Shown here piece after piece: positions 35,065 through 43,998 of a stretch of 64,000 nucleotides of DNA. Below the pieces are notes generated by a model. The model saw only the letters and a program-made list of their open reading frames with translations. It was not told where the DNA came from and did no database searches. Source of the DNA: Streptomyces sp. MA5143a (lineage in GTDB: Bacteria; Actinomycetota; Actinomycetes; Streptomycetales; Streptomycetaceae); contig NZ_OLMK01000061.1 in the NCBI RefSeq assembly GCF_900290235.1, positions 62,001 to 126,000 on the forward strand. Reading direction: 5' to 3'. Made by a program: the position numbers and the translations under genes. How positions within the stretch are numbered: the first letter of the stretch is position 1; each line of letters starts with the position of its first letter.

Positions 35065-36666
35065 CTAGCGGCCCGACGCCCGGTCGCAGGTGATGTCGGT
35101 GGACGGCAGGTGACCGGTGGCCAGGTAGGTGTTGACCGTCGTGTCGACGCAGGCGCTGCCGAAGACGCCGTACACGGCGTGCTGGTCCGCGTCGCGGAGG
35201 GTGACCAGGCGGGAGGACGGCCACATGCGGCGCACCGTCAGTGCGTTGGCGTGGACGGTGCGCGGGTCACCGGTCGCGTTGACCAGCAGGGCCGGCAGGT
35301 CGTCCCGGACCTTCGTCGGGCGTTCGCGCGGCGGGTCCCAGAACGCGCACGGCCCGATGTTCTGGGTGACGGGACCGAACAACGGGTCCTGCGCGCGGAC
35401 GCGTTCGACGTCACGCCAGTACACCTCGGGGGAACGCGGCGCCGTTGCGTCCCCGCACAGGATCGCCGTCTGGGCACTGCCGTAGGCGGACGCCGATCCG
35501 TCCAGCAGGAAGGCGAGGGTGGCCGCGAACCCCGGTGAGGGGGTGACCGGATGGCCCTCGGCGGCACGCCGCATGTCCCGTACGGCCTGCGCGAGATCGG
35601 CGTAGGCGGCGTCGTTGTCCTGGGAGAGGCCGCTGAACACGACGACGGGCAGCACATGCTCGTCCACCCGGTGGTCGCCGATCAGCAGCGGGGAGCGTCC
35701 GGCCGACGCCTGGACGCCGTCGACCACCGCCAGGACCTCGGTCCGGGTCCGGCCCAGCCCGTAGGCCGCGTCGCGTGCCGCCGCCCAGTCGGCCCAGCCC
35801 TGAAGGGCGCGCCTGTTGGCCCGCTCCGTGCCGCGCAGCAGCCGGGGGTTGTAGCGGTCGGGGGCGACGAGGCCGTCCAGGACGACGCGGTCGGTGCGGC
35901 CGGGGAACATCGTGGCGTACACCTGGCCCAGGTAGGTCCCGTACGAGTAGCCGAGGTAGGAGATCCTGCGTTCGCCGAGCGCGGCGCGGACGACGTCCAG
36001 GTCCCGGGCGGTGTTCCTGGTGGTGGCGTACGGCAGGATGTCGCCCTGGGTGGTCCGGCAGCGTTCGGCGAGGTCCTTCGCCTGGGTCACCATCCGATCG
36101 AACCCCGAACGGTCCGTCCCCGCGCCGCGGATGAAGGAGCCGGTGGGCCAGTGGCAGTCCAGCGGCGTGCTGCGGCCGACGAAACGGGGGTCCACGCCCA
36201 CCACGTCGTAGCGCTCGCCGACCTGCTTCATCGACGTGCGCACCCACGGCGGGTCACCGATCGTCTGCCCGCCGGGTCCGCCGCCGTTGAGGAGCAGCGC
36301 GCCCACCCGACGGTCCGTGTCGGTGGCCTTGATCCGCGAGATGGCGACGGTGATCGTACGGCCGTTCGGCTCGGCGTAGTTCAACGGGACGGTGACGTCG
36401 GCGCACCGGGCGCCGGCCTTCCGGAGCTCCTCGCCGGTCTCGTCGTCGGGCCCGAGCACACAGCTCTTCCAGTCGAGGTGCTGGCGGTGGTAGCGGGCGA
36501 GGGGGTCGGTGGGCGCACCCTCGGGTTCCGCCGCGGCGGGCGACACGGAGACGGTGAGCGCCCCTACGAGGAGGAGGGCGGCCCCCGCCGCGGCGCGCGA
36601 CACGAGTCGGCGCGGACGGCCCGTCGCAGGGGCGGGGGAGAGGGAGGGGGAGGGGGAGTCGGTCAT
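35065..36666 (-). CDS. Secreted alpha/beta hydrolase, tripeptidyl aminopeptidase type
   Basis: A 533-residue exported hydrolase. The signal peptide (about 20-47, ...VSVSPAAAEP) is followed by an alpha/beta hydrolase domain with oxyanion sequence LLLNGGGPGGQTIG, nucleophile GYSYGTYLG, and the Asp (NATGDPRTV) and His (DADQHAVYG) of the triad, plus the C-terminal TAP-like region. This is the SlpD/SlpE/Tap class of streptomycete mycelial peptidases. The ATG at 36666 overlaps the stop of the upstream serine hydrolase by four bases, so they are translationally coupled. Confidence 0.9.
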   Translation of the reverse strand: MTDSPSPSLSPAPATGRPRRLVSRAAAGAALLLVGALTVSVSPAAAEPEGAPTDPLARYHRQHLDWKSCVLGPDDETGEELRKAGARCADVTVPLNYAEPNGRTITVAISRIKATDTDRRVGALLLNGGGPGGQTIGDPPWVRTSMKQVGERYDVVGVDPRFVGRSTPLDCHWPTGSFIRGAGTDRSGFDRMVTQAKDLAERCRTTQGDILPYATTRNTARDLDVVRAALGERRISYLGYSYGTYLGQVYATMFPGRTDRVVLDGLVAPDRYNPRLLRGTERANRRALQGWADWAAARDAAYGLGRTRTEVLAVVDGVQASAGRSPLLIGDHRVDEHVLPVVVFSGLSQDNDAAYADLAQAVRDMRRAAEGHPVTPSPGFAATLAFLLDGSASAYGSAQTAILCGDATAPRSPEVYWRDVERVRAQDPLFGPVTQNIGPCAFWDPPRERPTKVRDDLPALLVNATGDPRTVHANALTVRRMWPSSRLVTLRDADQHAVYGVFGSACVDTTVNTYLATGHLPSTDITCDRASGR

Positions 36667-37871
36667 GCGGAGGTCCTTTCGGAGGGCCTGCCCTCGCAGA
36701 GGGACTGGTCGACGAGGTTCAGGAAGTCGGACTCGGCGCGGAGCGAGGCGGGCACCTGGTTCAGGGCGACGGCGACACTCCGGCCGCCGGGCCCGACGGC
36801 GACCAGCGCCCGGTGACCGCCGGGCACCGTCCCCGCGTGCCCCCACCACAGGCCGCCGCAGGTCAGCGGTGTCGAGATCAGGCCCAGTCCGTAGCGGGCG
36901 CCCGGCCAGAGCCGGTCCGTGTCGACCTCCACCGTCCGCCGCATCTCGGCGAGTTGGGGCGCGGGCAGCAGACGGCCGTCGAACAGGGCGGTGGCGAACC
37001 GTGTCAGGTCGCGCTGCGAGGAGACGAGGGCGCCACCGACTCCGCCGAAGGTCATGTTCCAGTCCGTGCCGTCGACGCGGCGACCACCCCCGTCGGTGAA
37101 GTAGCTGCGCGAGTGCGGTCCTCGGAGACGGACGTCGCCTCCTGGCCAGTGGGTGTCACGCAGGCCGAGGGGCTCGATGACACGTCGGGTGATCTCCGCC
37201 TCGGCGGATCGGCCGGTGACCTCGCGGACGATCATTCCGAGGACGAGGTAGTTGGTGGTGGCGTAGTGCCAGGTGCTCTCGGGGCGCGGGAGCTCGAGAG
37301 CGCGGGCGACGAGGTCACGCGGCTCGAAATGGCGGTAGCGCAGCCGTTCGAGGTGTGCCCATTCGGGGGCGTCGAGATAGTCGGGCAACCCACTGGTGTG
37401 CCGCAGGAGTTGTCGTACGGTGATGGGGCGGCCGTCGCGACCGTCCGCCGGGAGCACGCCGGGCAGGTAGCGGTCGGCGGGGGCGTCCAGGGAGAGGCGG
37501 CGTTCGGCGACGAGTTGCAGGACGACCGCCGCGGTGAACGTCTTCGTCACGCTGCCGGCCCGCAGCCGGTCGGTGGCGTTCATCGGGCGTCCGGTGCGCA
37601 GGTCCGCCGTTCCGGCGGTCTCCGTCCAGCGCGCGCAGTGCCTGCCGGCGGTGGGGTCGGTCACCAGGACGGCGGCCCCGGCGATGCCGTCATGGTCGGT
37701 GAGGGCGCGCAGCGCCTGACGGGTCCGGTCGTGTGGGCCACAGTCGACGGCCACGCGTGGGTCGGGTGCCTGCGCGGTCGCCGTCGGGCCGGTGGCCAGG
37801 ACGACGGCCGACACCAGGGCCGCGAGACCGACGCGCCGGGCGGTCGCCGTTGGGGATAAGAAGGTTGGCAT
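36663..37871 (-). CDS. Secreted serine hydrolase, beta-lactamase/DD-peptidase family
   Basis: A 402-residue exported protein with an N-terminal signal peptide (ending near TATAQA) and a class C beta-lactamase/R61-like domain. The nucleophile motif is GSVTKTF (SxxK). The usual Y-x-N is altered: the sequence is HYATTNYLVLG, with Thr at the Asn position. The third motif is HAG (WWGHAGTVPGG). It may be a D-alanyl-D-alanine carboxypeptidase or an esterase. It is the first gene of a coupled pair with the tripeptidase-like hydrolase. Confidence 0.87.
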   Translation of the reverse strand: MPTFLSPTATARRVGLAALVSAVVLATGPTATAQAPDPRVAVDCGPHDRTRQALRALTDHDGIAGAAVLVTDPTAGRHCARWTETAGTADLRTGRPMNATDRLRAGSVTKTFTAAVVLQLVAERRLSLDAPADRYLPGVLPADGRDGRPITVRQLLRHTSGLPDYLDAPEWAHLERLRYRHFEPRDLVARALELPRPESTWHYATTNYLVLGMIVREVTGRSAEAEITRRVIEPLGLRDTHWPGGDVRLRGPHSRSYFTDGGGRRVDGTDWNMTFGGVGGALVSSQRDLTRFATALFDGRLLPAPQLAEMRRTVEVDTDRLWPGARYGLGLISTPLTCGGLWWGHAGTVPGGHRALVAVGPGGRSVAVALNQVPASLRAESDFLNLVDQSLCEGRPSERTSA

Positions 37872-38092
37872 GCCACAGCACGGTAGGCACGCGCCGACCC
37901 GAGATCACTCCGGCAGGCATGCGCGTGGGCGTTGGCGCCAGCCGGAGCGACGGACCTGGAGCGGGCCCCCTGGACGCGCCGGCCAACTGCTGCTACGGGC
38001 GGGCGTGTTCGTCGGCACCCACCGGGTCACGCCCCATGTGCCGCGTGGCGGAGCGGGACCCCGTTGCCGACTCCGCCCCCCGCGGCAGGCGC

Positions 38093-39457
38093 TCAGCGTG
38101 ACCGGATGAGCTGCTCGACCCGGCCGTGGAGGCGCTCGACGTGCTGCTCCGACTCCGGCTTCATGAGGACGCTGCGCAGGATGCGTGCCCCGTCGGCATC
38201 CGCCGCGACGCCGGGGTGGCGGGCGGCGAAGGCCGCGCGGCCGGCCTTGAGGGTGCTCAGGAACACCGGATCGGGATGAGCCATGCCGTCCGCCAGGACG
38301 CGCGCGGACGCGGCGTCGACGGCGGTCAGCGTCGCCGGTTCCACGGCGGGGAAGTAGCCGACGATGTCCAGCTCGGGCCGCTGGTACAGCTCCAGGACGT
38401 CGGACGCGTCGATCAGGTCGGCCCAGCGGAGCGCGGCACGGCGCCCGGCCGCGAGAACCCTGCCCAGACCCGCCGGCGTGGGCGGTAGGAGCTGGAAGGT
38501 CAGCCACAGGGCGGCGGCGGAGGCGCCCGCGCGCGAGCACTCCAGGCTGATCTCGCCGAGATGCAGCTCGTCGGAGGTGAAGTACGTGTAGGGCGAGTCG
38601 TGCAGATAGAACCGCCCCACCTCGGGGTCGCGGAAGAGGACGGCACCGCACCCGTACGGCTGGAGCCCGTGCTTGTGCGGGTCGACGACCACCGAGTCGC
38701 ACCGGGCGATCGCCCGCCAGGGCTCGGCCGGGAGTCCCTCGGGGCCGTCGGCGCCGGCGAGCAGGGTGAAGAAGCCGCCGTACGCGGCGTCGACATGGAC
38801 ACGGACGCCGTAGCGGTCCCTCAGGGCGAGCACGGTGTGGATCGGATCGACGGCGCCGAGGCCGGTGGTGCCGGCGGTGAGCACGACCGTGCCCACGTCC
38901 CCGGTGCGCAGCACGTCCTCCAGGGCGTCGAGATCGATCCGGCCCTGCCCGTCGGCGGGCACCGGGTGCCCCTCGATGCCGAGCACATGGCACATGCGGC
39001 CGTGCGTGTAGTGGGCCTCGGAGCTGTACGCGACGCCCCGGCCGGGGTGGAGTTCCCGGGCGACGAACAGGGCCTCCAGGTTGGCGATGGTGCCGCTGGT
39101 GGTGAGATGGCCGAGGTGGGTGTCGAAGCCGAACATCTCGGCGAGGCGGGCGACAGCCTCCCGCTCCATCGCGGCGGTGGCGGGGCCGCCGTCCAGGGCG
39201 TGGTTGTTCGGGTTGATCAGCATGGCGGTGAGATGGCCGACCACCGCGGCCGGATGCGGAGGCTTGAGCATCTGCCCCGCGTAGCTCGGGTGGAAGAACG
39301 GGTAGTTGTCCCTCAGCCGCGTGGTGAACTCGTCGAAGACGGCACCGAAGGTGTCGTCGTCCACGTGCAGGGACGGGTGGGGCTCATAGGGGCCGAAGGT
39401 GCCGGCCCATTTCTGGATCGTGTCGTCGGCTCGTCCCAGCCAGTGCTTCAGGTCCAC
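38093..39457 (-). CDS. PLP-dependent group II amino acid decarboxylase
   Basis: A 454-residue fold-type I PLP enzyme. The cofactor lysine lies in SVVVDPHKHGLQPYG, the phosphate-binding TTSGTIANLEAL and HVDAAYGG segments are present, and length fits aromatic or 2,4-diaminobutyrate decarboxylases. Substrate specificity cannot be fixed from sequence. It starts with GTG (MDLKHWLGR...) preceded by GAGGGGAC. It is divergent from a MarR regulator, with a perfect inverted repeat between them, so it is probably under that regulator's control. Confidence 0.88.
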   Translation of the reverse strand: MDLKHWLGRADDTIQKWAGTFGPYEPHPSLHVDDDTFGAVFDEFTTRLRDNYPFFHPSYAGQMLKPPHPAAVVGHLTAMLINPNNHALDGGPATAAMEREAVARLAEMFGFDTHLGHLTTSGTIANLEALFVARELHPGRGVAYSSEAHYTHGRMCHVLGIEGHPVPADGQGRIDLDALEDVLRTGDVGTVVLTAGTTGLGAVDPIHTVLALRDRYGVRVHVDAAYGGFFTLLAGADGPEGLPAEPWRAIARCDSVVVDPHKHGLQPYGCGAVLFRDPEVGRFYLHDSPYTYFTSDELHLGEISLECSRAGASAAALWLTFQLLPPTPAGLGRVLAAGRRAALRWADLIDASDVLELYQRPELDIVGYFPAVEPATLTAVDAASARVLADGMAHPDPVFLSTLKAGRAAFAARHPGVAADADGARILRSVLMKPESEQHVERLHGRVEQLIRSR

Positions 39458-39519
39458 GGACGTCCCCTCTCTCGGACTCTCCCGGCGGTGCGCCCACGAT
39501 ACGATTTCATTGACTACTC

Positions 39520-39533
39520 AGCAATTGATTGCT
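39520..39533. promoter_or_regulatory. Perfect inverted repeat between decarboxylase and MarR gene
   Basis: AGCAAT (39520-39525) and ATTGCT (39528-39533) flank TG, inside an AT-rich block with further TGATTG/CTCAGT repeats. It is a likely operator for the divergent MarR regulator. Confidence 0.6.
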
Positions 39534-39608
39534 CAGTGATTGAGATGTCGGTAGGTGACCAGGCAGTAAAGTTCGCGGGTGAGCCGGGCAAGGAGAGGAC
39601 GCGCACCC

Positions 39609-40091
39609 ATGGATGCCGAGACCCAGCGGGCGGACGAGACGGTCCGCGCCGCCAACAGTCGGCTCGTCCAGGACTTCGGGCTGCTGATCAAGGCCGCGAC
39701 CCGTATGGAACAGCGGATCGACAGCGTCCTGAGGCGGGAGTGCGGCATCAGCCACACCATGTTCGAGGTCCTCATCAGGCTCTGCCGGCAGCCGGGCGAG
39801 GAGGTCTCGCAGCGGGCGCTCGCCGACGACCTCACCCTGACCAGCAGCGGCATCACCCGGCTCGTCGACCGCATGGAGACGGCGGACCTGGTCCGCCGGG
39901 TGCCGTCGCCCGAGGACCGCCGGAGCGTTCTGGTCGAGGCGACCGAGCACGGCCGCACCGTCTTCCTCCGGGCCGCCGAGGCGCACGGGCAGGTCGTCGA
40001 GCGGTACCTCGTGGCGCCGCTGGCCCCCGCCGACCACCGGCGACTGACCATCTCCCTCAACGAGATCAACACGGCACTGCGCGACGACTGA
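39609..40091 (+). CDS. MarR-family transcriptional regulator
   Basis: A 160-residue winged-helix regulator. The HTH (VSQRALADDLTLTSSGITRLV) and wing (SPEDRRSVLVEATEHG) are standard for MarR. The ATG at 39609 (MDAETQRADE) is used, with AAGGAGAGG upstream; a GTG at 39579 is possible. Divergent from the PLP decarboxylase across an operator-like repeat, so it most likely controls that gene and itself. Confidence 0.9.
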   Translation: MDAETQRADETVRAANSRLVQDFGLLIKAATRMEQRIDSVLRRECGISHTMFEVLIRLCRQPGEEVSQRALADDLTLTSSGITRLVDRMETADLVRRVPSPEDRRSVLVEATEHGRTVFLRAAEAHGQVVERYLVAPLAPADHRRLTISLNEINTALRDD

Positions 40092-40303
40092 CCCCCGCGA
40101 CAGCGCGAGGGCCCGCCCGGCTCCGCCCGGGGCCACCGTCCCGGGAGCGGACCGTCCGCCGTCAGCGTTCGAACAACCGGGTCCGGGGTCCGCGACCGGG
40201 TCGGCGCCGCTGTCTCGGCCGAACGGCCGATCCCGCCGGTGTCCGGCCCCCGCCGCGCCCTCCCCGCCGTACGGAGTCGGCGGTACAGGGGGCGCGGGCC
40301 GGT

Positions 40304-41209
40304 CTACTTCCAGTCGTACGCGTAGGCCGCGACCCAGGTGATGTCGAGCTGGGCGCTGCTGCCGGGGGCGGCGCCGGGGCCCCGCAGCGCGCTCTCGTTC
40401 TGGAGCACCCACGACAGGGGTCGGTCCGGTACCTGCCGCGTGTCGTGACCGACCAGCCTGCCGTCCACGAAGAACCGCACCTGACCGGGCGTCCACTCCG
40501 TGGACACGGTGTGCCACTCCGTCCAGTCGTCGGCCCCCGGGAAGGAGCCCTGCCCACCACCCCCGCACGGATGATGGAAGGCGGTGAGGTCGTCCGTCCA
40601 CTCGCCCTCCGGATGGTCCATCTCGCAGCCGCCCCCGTAGTGGAGCCAGGCGGACTTGTAGCCCGGAGCGAGTGCGGTGACCTTGATGCGGGCGCTGTAC
40701 TTGCCGTACCTCATCTGCATGACGGCACGCGGTACCACCGCGGCGGCGTGCACGGGACCTCCGTCGGTGGGCCGCCACATCCGGATGAACATCCGTCCGT
40801 CGCCGTTCTCCGCAGGACCCACGCTCACGGTGTCCTCCGGGTGGTAGACGCCGACGACCTCCCGGCCCCGTTCGCCGGCCGTGTCGGGCCAGCCCGTCGG
40901 ATAGGCCCACCAGTTGTCGCGGTACGCGCCGCTCAGCCCCCCGCAGTACGCGGCGGACGTGTCGACCTCGTGCGCGCAGTCGTCGAACGACCCCAGCGGC
41001 ACCCGGTCACCGTTGAAGTCCTCCGCGAGGACCTGCCAGAACGGCCCGCAGTCGCCGCGCGGCAACGCGGTGCCCGTGGTGCGGCAGGCGTCCGCCGACA
41101 CGGGCGCCCCCTCGGCCCGGGGGACACCGAGGAGGACGGCCAGGAGCAGGAGAACCGTCGGCGCCCACAGCGCGCGTCCACCACGACCCGGTGCCGCATG
41201 AGCCCCCAT
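40304..41209 (-). CDS. Secreted glycoside hydrolase family 16-like protein
   Basis: A 301-residue exported protein with a signal peptide (about 1-35) and a concanavalin-like beta-sandwich. The segment GGCEMDHPEGEW fits the GH16 catalytic ExDxxE pattern (Glu, Asp and Glu present), and the strands FWQVLAEDFNG, YGKYSARIKV, and WHTVSTEWTPGQVRFFVDG are typical of the family. It probably hydrolyses a beta-glucan outside the cell; the substrate is not known. GGAGGGGG precedes the ATG. Divergent from the sensor phosphatase. Confidence 0.8.
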   Translation of the reverse strand: MGAHAAPGRGGRALWAPTVLLLLAVLLGVPRAEGAPVSADACRTTGTALPRGDCGPFWQVLAEDFNGDRVPLGSFDDCAHEVDTSAAYCGGLSGAYRDNWWAYPTGWPDTAGERGREVVGVYHPEDTVSVGPAENGDGRMFIRMWRPTDGGPVHAAAVVPRAVMQMRYGKYSARIKVTALAPGYKSAWLHYGGGCEMDHPEGEWTDDLTAFHHPCGGGGQGSFPGADDWTEWHTVSTEWTPGQVRFFVDGRLVGHDTRQVPDRPLSWVLQNESALRGPGAAPGSSAQLDITWVAAYAYDWK

Positions 41210-41469
41210 CGCCGGCCCCCTCCCCGTCCGGGCGGGTGTCCACCGCCGCGACGCACGGCAGGATGTGTCGCGCGAGGAGGCATCCTCGCCGCAGGACCGG
41301 TGGGACACCACCCCCGCAACCGGACGCCTTCCGGACCGTCGTGCTCCGCGGTCGCGCGCCGTGGGGACTGCCCGGCGCACAATGAACCCGGGAAGCAGTG
41401 CGAGCAGTCGATCTCACGGAGCCGCCCACGGCGGCTCCGGTCGTCGAGAGGTCGTGGAGAGAAGGAACG

Positions 41470-43854
41470 ATGGGCGAGCACGGTGTCGCCTCGGCCGCGG
41501 TGGACGCCCGGGGGGTGATCGTCGCGTGGAGCACCGGCGCCCGTGACCTGCTCGGCTACGGGCCCGAGGACGTCCTCGGCCGACCGGCCGCCGAGCTGCT
41601 GACCGGCCCCCTTCCCGCCTCGGCCCGGCGCCGTCTCACCCGGCGGGCGCAATGGCGCGGCCCCCTCGACGCCCGGCACCGGGACGGCCACGGGGTGGAG
41701 CTGGAACTGGTCGCCCACCCCCTGACGGACGCGGCGGGGGAGGCCCGGTGGTTCGTGACGGCCACCGTGCCGGAACCCGTGGCCCGGCTGCGGGGCTGGG
41801 CCCTGGACCAGCTGCCCGTACCGATCGCGCTGTTCGACCAGGACGGGCTCGCCGTGGCCACGAACTCCGCCATGGAGGACGTGATGGGCCGGCCGGAGAA
41901 GGACCTGCTCGGCCGACGGGTGGGGGAGTCCGTCGACGGCAGGCGCAGGCTGCCCGGCTTCGAAGGGCTCGACGCCGCGGTACGGCGCGTCCTGGACACG
42001 GGCGAGCCGGTGCCCTACGAGGCCTGGCTGCACGCGCCCGGCGAGGCCCGCGAGCACGCCTGGCTGGTGTCGCTCAGCCCCCTGAAGGACGACGCCGACG
42101 CGGTGCGCGGCATGTGCCTGGTGGCGCTGGACAGCACCGAGCAGTTCCTGGCCCGCCGCCGCCTCACCATGGTCAACGAGTCCGGCGGCCGGATCGGCTC
42201 CACCCTCGACGTGGCGCGTACCGCGGAGGAACTCGCGGAGGTGTGCACCGACTACTTCGCCGACTTCGTCATGGTGGACCTGCTCGACTCGGTGCTGGCC
42301 GGCGAGGAGGCGCCCCTCCTGCCCGGCGCCGGCCCCCTGCTGTTCCGCCGCACCGCCCAGCGGTCCGTGCTGGAGGGCTGCCCCGAAGCCGTCATCCCCG
42401 TCGGCAGCCGGCACACCTACGACGAGGACTCACCTCCGGGCCGCGCCCTGACCAGCGGCCGCGCCCTGCTGTACGACGTCGACGACATCACCCGGCGCCT
42501 GTGGGTCGCGGACACACCCGCGCGGGACCGCAGCATCGACGCCCACGGCATCCACTCGCTGATGGCGGTGCCGCTGCGGGCCCGCGGTGTCACGCTCGGC
42601 CTGTCGCTCCTCGCCCGCCACCGCACCCCGGAACCCTTCACCGAGGACGACCTGCTGCTCGCCGAGGAGCTGGCCGCCCGCGCCGCCGTGTGCGTCGACA
42701 ACGCCCGCCGCTACACCCGCGAGCACGCCATCGCCCTCGGACTCCAGCGCAGTCTGCTGCGCCACCACGCGCCCCGGCAGGCCGCCGTGGAGATCGCCTC
42801 CCGCTACCAGCCGGCCAGCTCCCGCGCCGGGATCGGCGGCGACTGGTTCGACGTGATCGCGCTGTCCGGGGCACGGGTGGCGCTCGTCGTCGGCGACGTC
42901 GTGGGCCACGGGGTGCAGGCCTCCGCGACCATGGGCCGGCTGCGGACCGCCGTCCGCACCCTGGCCGACGTGGACCTCGCCCCGGACGAACTGCTCACCC
43001 AGCTCGACGACATCGTCCTGCGCCTCGACACCGAGACGGCGGCGGACGGCGACGCCGACAGCCCCGGCGAGATCGGCGCGACGTGCCTGTACGCCGTCTA
43101 CGACCCGACCACGCGGCAGTGCACCATGGCCCGCGCCGGCCATCCGTCGCCCGCCCTGGTCGCCCCCGACGGCGAGGTGGAGTTCCTCGACCTGCCGACC
43201 GGGCCGCCGCTGGGCGTGGGCGGGCTGCCGTTCGAGACGGCGGAGTTCGACCTCGCCGAGGGCAGCGTGCTCGCCCTGTACACCGACGGCCTCGTCCAGA
43301 CCGCCGGCCACGACATGGACGACGGGCTCACCCTGCTGAGGGAGGCGCTCGGGGGGAAGAACCGGCCCTTGGAGGAGACCTGCGACGGCGTCCTGCGCGG
43401 CCTGCTGACGGACCGCCCCGCGGACGACGTCGCCCTGCTGCTGGCCCGCACCCACGGCCTGGCCGCCGACCAGGTCGCCACCTGGGACGTCCCCGCCGAC
43501 CCCACCTTCGTCGCCCAGGCCCGCAAGCTGGCCTGCGAACAGCTCGCCGCCTGGCAGCTGCACGACCTCTCCTTCGTCACCGAAGTGATCGTCAGCGAAC
43601 TGGTCACCAACGCCATCCGCTACGGCGACGCCCCCGTGCAACTGCGGCTGATCCGCGACGCCACCCTCATCTGCGAGGTGTCCGACTCCAGCAGTACCGC
43701 CCCGCACATGCGCCGGGCACGCGCCTTCGACGAGGGCGGCCGCGGTCTCCTTCTCGTCGCCCAGCTCAGCCGACGCTGGGGCAGCCGCCACACCCGCACC
43801 GGCAAGACCATCTGGGCGGAACAGGCACTGCCGGACGAGACGCCGGTCCCGTAG
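41470..43854 (+). CDS. PAS-PAS-GAF-SpoIIE phosphatase with C-terminal anti-sigma kinase domain
   Basis: A 794-residue signalling protein: PAS domains (about 1-95 and 110-215), GAF domain (about 235-430), PP2C-type SpoIIE/RsbU phosphatase (about 440-660; GGDWFDVIALSG and LVVGDVVGHG carry metal-binding acidic residues), and a HATPase_c RsbW-like kinase domain (about 675-790; ELVTNAIRYGD N-box). The family switches anti-sigma factor antagonists by dephosphorylation, here combined with kinase activity in one chain. No membrane helices. AAGGA precedes the ATG at 41470. A paralogue lies at 48678. Confidence 0.92.
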   Translation: MGEHGVASAAVDARGVIVAWSTGARDLLGYGPEDVLGRPAAELLTGPLPASARRRLTRRAQWRGPLDARHRDGHGVELELVAHPLTDAAGEARWFVTATVPEPVARLRGWALDQLPVPIALFDQDGLAVATNSAMEDVMGRPEKDLLGRRVGESVDGRRRLPGFEGLDAAVRRVLDTGEPVPYEAWLHAPGEAREHAWLVSLSPLKDDADAVRGMCLVALDSTEQFLARRRLTMVNESGGRIGSTLDVARTAEELAEVCTDYFADFVMVDLLDSVLAGEEAPLLPGAGPLLFRRTAQRSVLEGCPEAVIPVGSRHTYDEDSPPGRALTSGRALLYDVDDITRRLWVADTPARDRSIDAHGIHSLMAVPLRARGVTLGLSLLARHRTPEPFTEDDLLLAEELAARAAVCVDNARRYTREHAIALGLQRSLLRHHAPRQAAVEIASRYQPASSRAGIGGDWFDVIALSGARVALVVGDVVGHGVQASATMGRLRTAVRTLADVDLAPDELLTQLDDIVLRLDTETAADGDADSPGEIGATCLYAVYDPTTRQCTMARAGHPSPALVAPDGEVEFLDLPTGPPLGVGGLPFETAEFDLAEGSVLALYTDGLVQTAGHDMDDGLTLLREALGGKNRPLEETCDGVLRGLLTDRPADDVALLLARTHGLAADQVATWDVPADPTFVAQARKLACEQLAAWQLHDLSFVTEVIVSELVTNAIRYGDAPVQLRLIRDATLICEVSDSSSTAPHMRRARAFDEGGRGLLLVAQLSRRWGSRHTRTGKTIWAEQALPDETPVP

Positions 43855-43868
43855 CCCCGGGTCCGTTC

Positions 43869-43928
43869 TCACCGGTGGCCGCCCGGTGGGACGCCGTCCG
43901 GTTTCACCGGTGGCCACCCGGTGGGACG
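43869..43928 (+). repeat. Two 25-nt direct repeats upstream of the acyl-CoA synthetase
   Basis: TCACCGGTGGCCGCCCGGTG and the following five bases (43869-43893) recur at 43904-43928 with one mismatch, a 35-base period. Each unit contains the palindrome CACCGGTG. They lie 70-130 bases before the next start and may be operator sites or a small tandem duplication. Confidence 0.5.
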
Positions 43929-43998
43929 GTGGGACGACAAGGAGTTCTCCGGAGCGCTCGGCGAAGCCGGTACGACAGCCAGCGAAGGAGCCGCCGCC

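Noticed and set aside
43869..43928. A minimal CRISPR array
   Set aside because: Only two units with a 10-base gap and no cas genes; the period is far too short for spacers.
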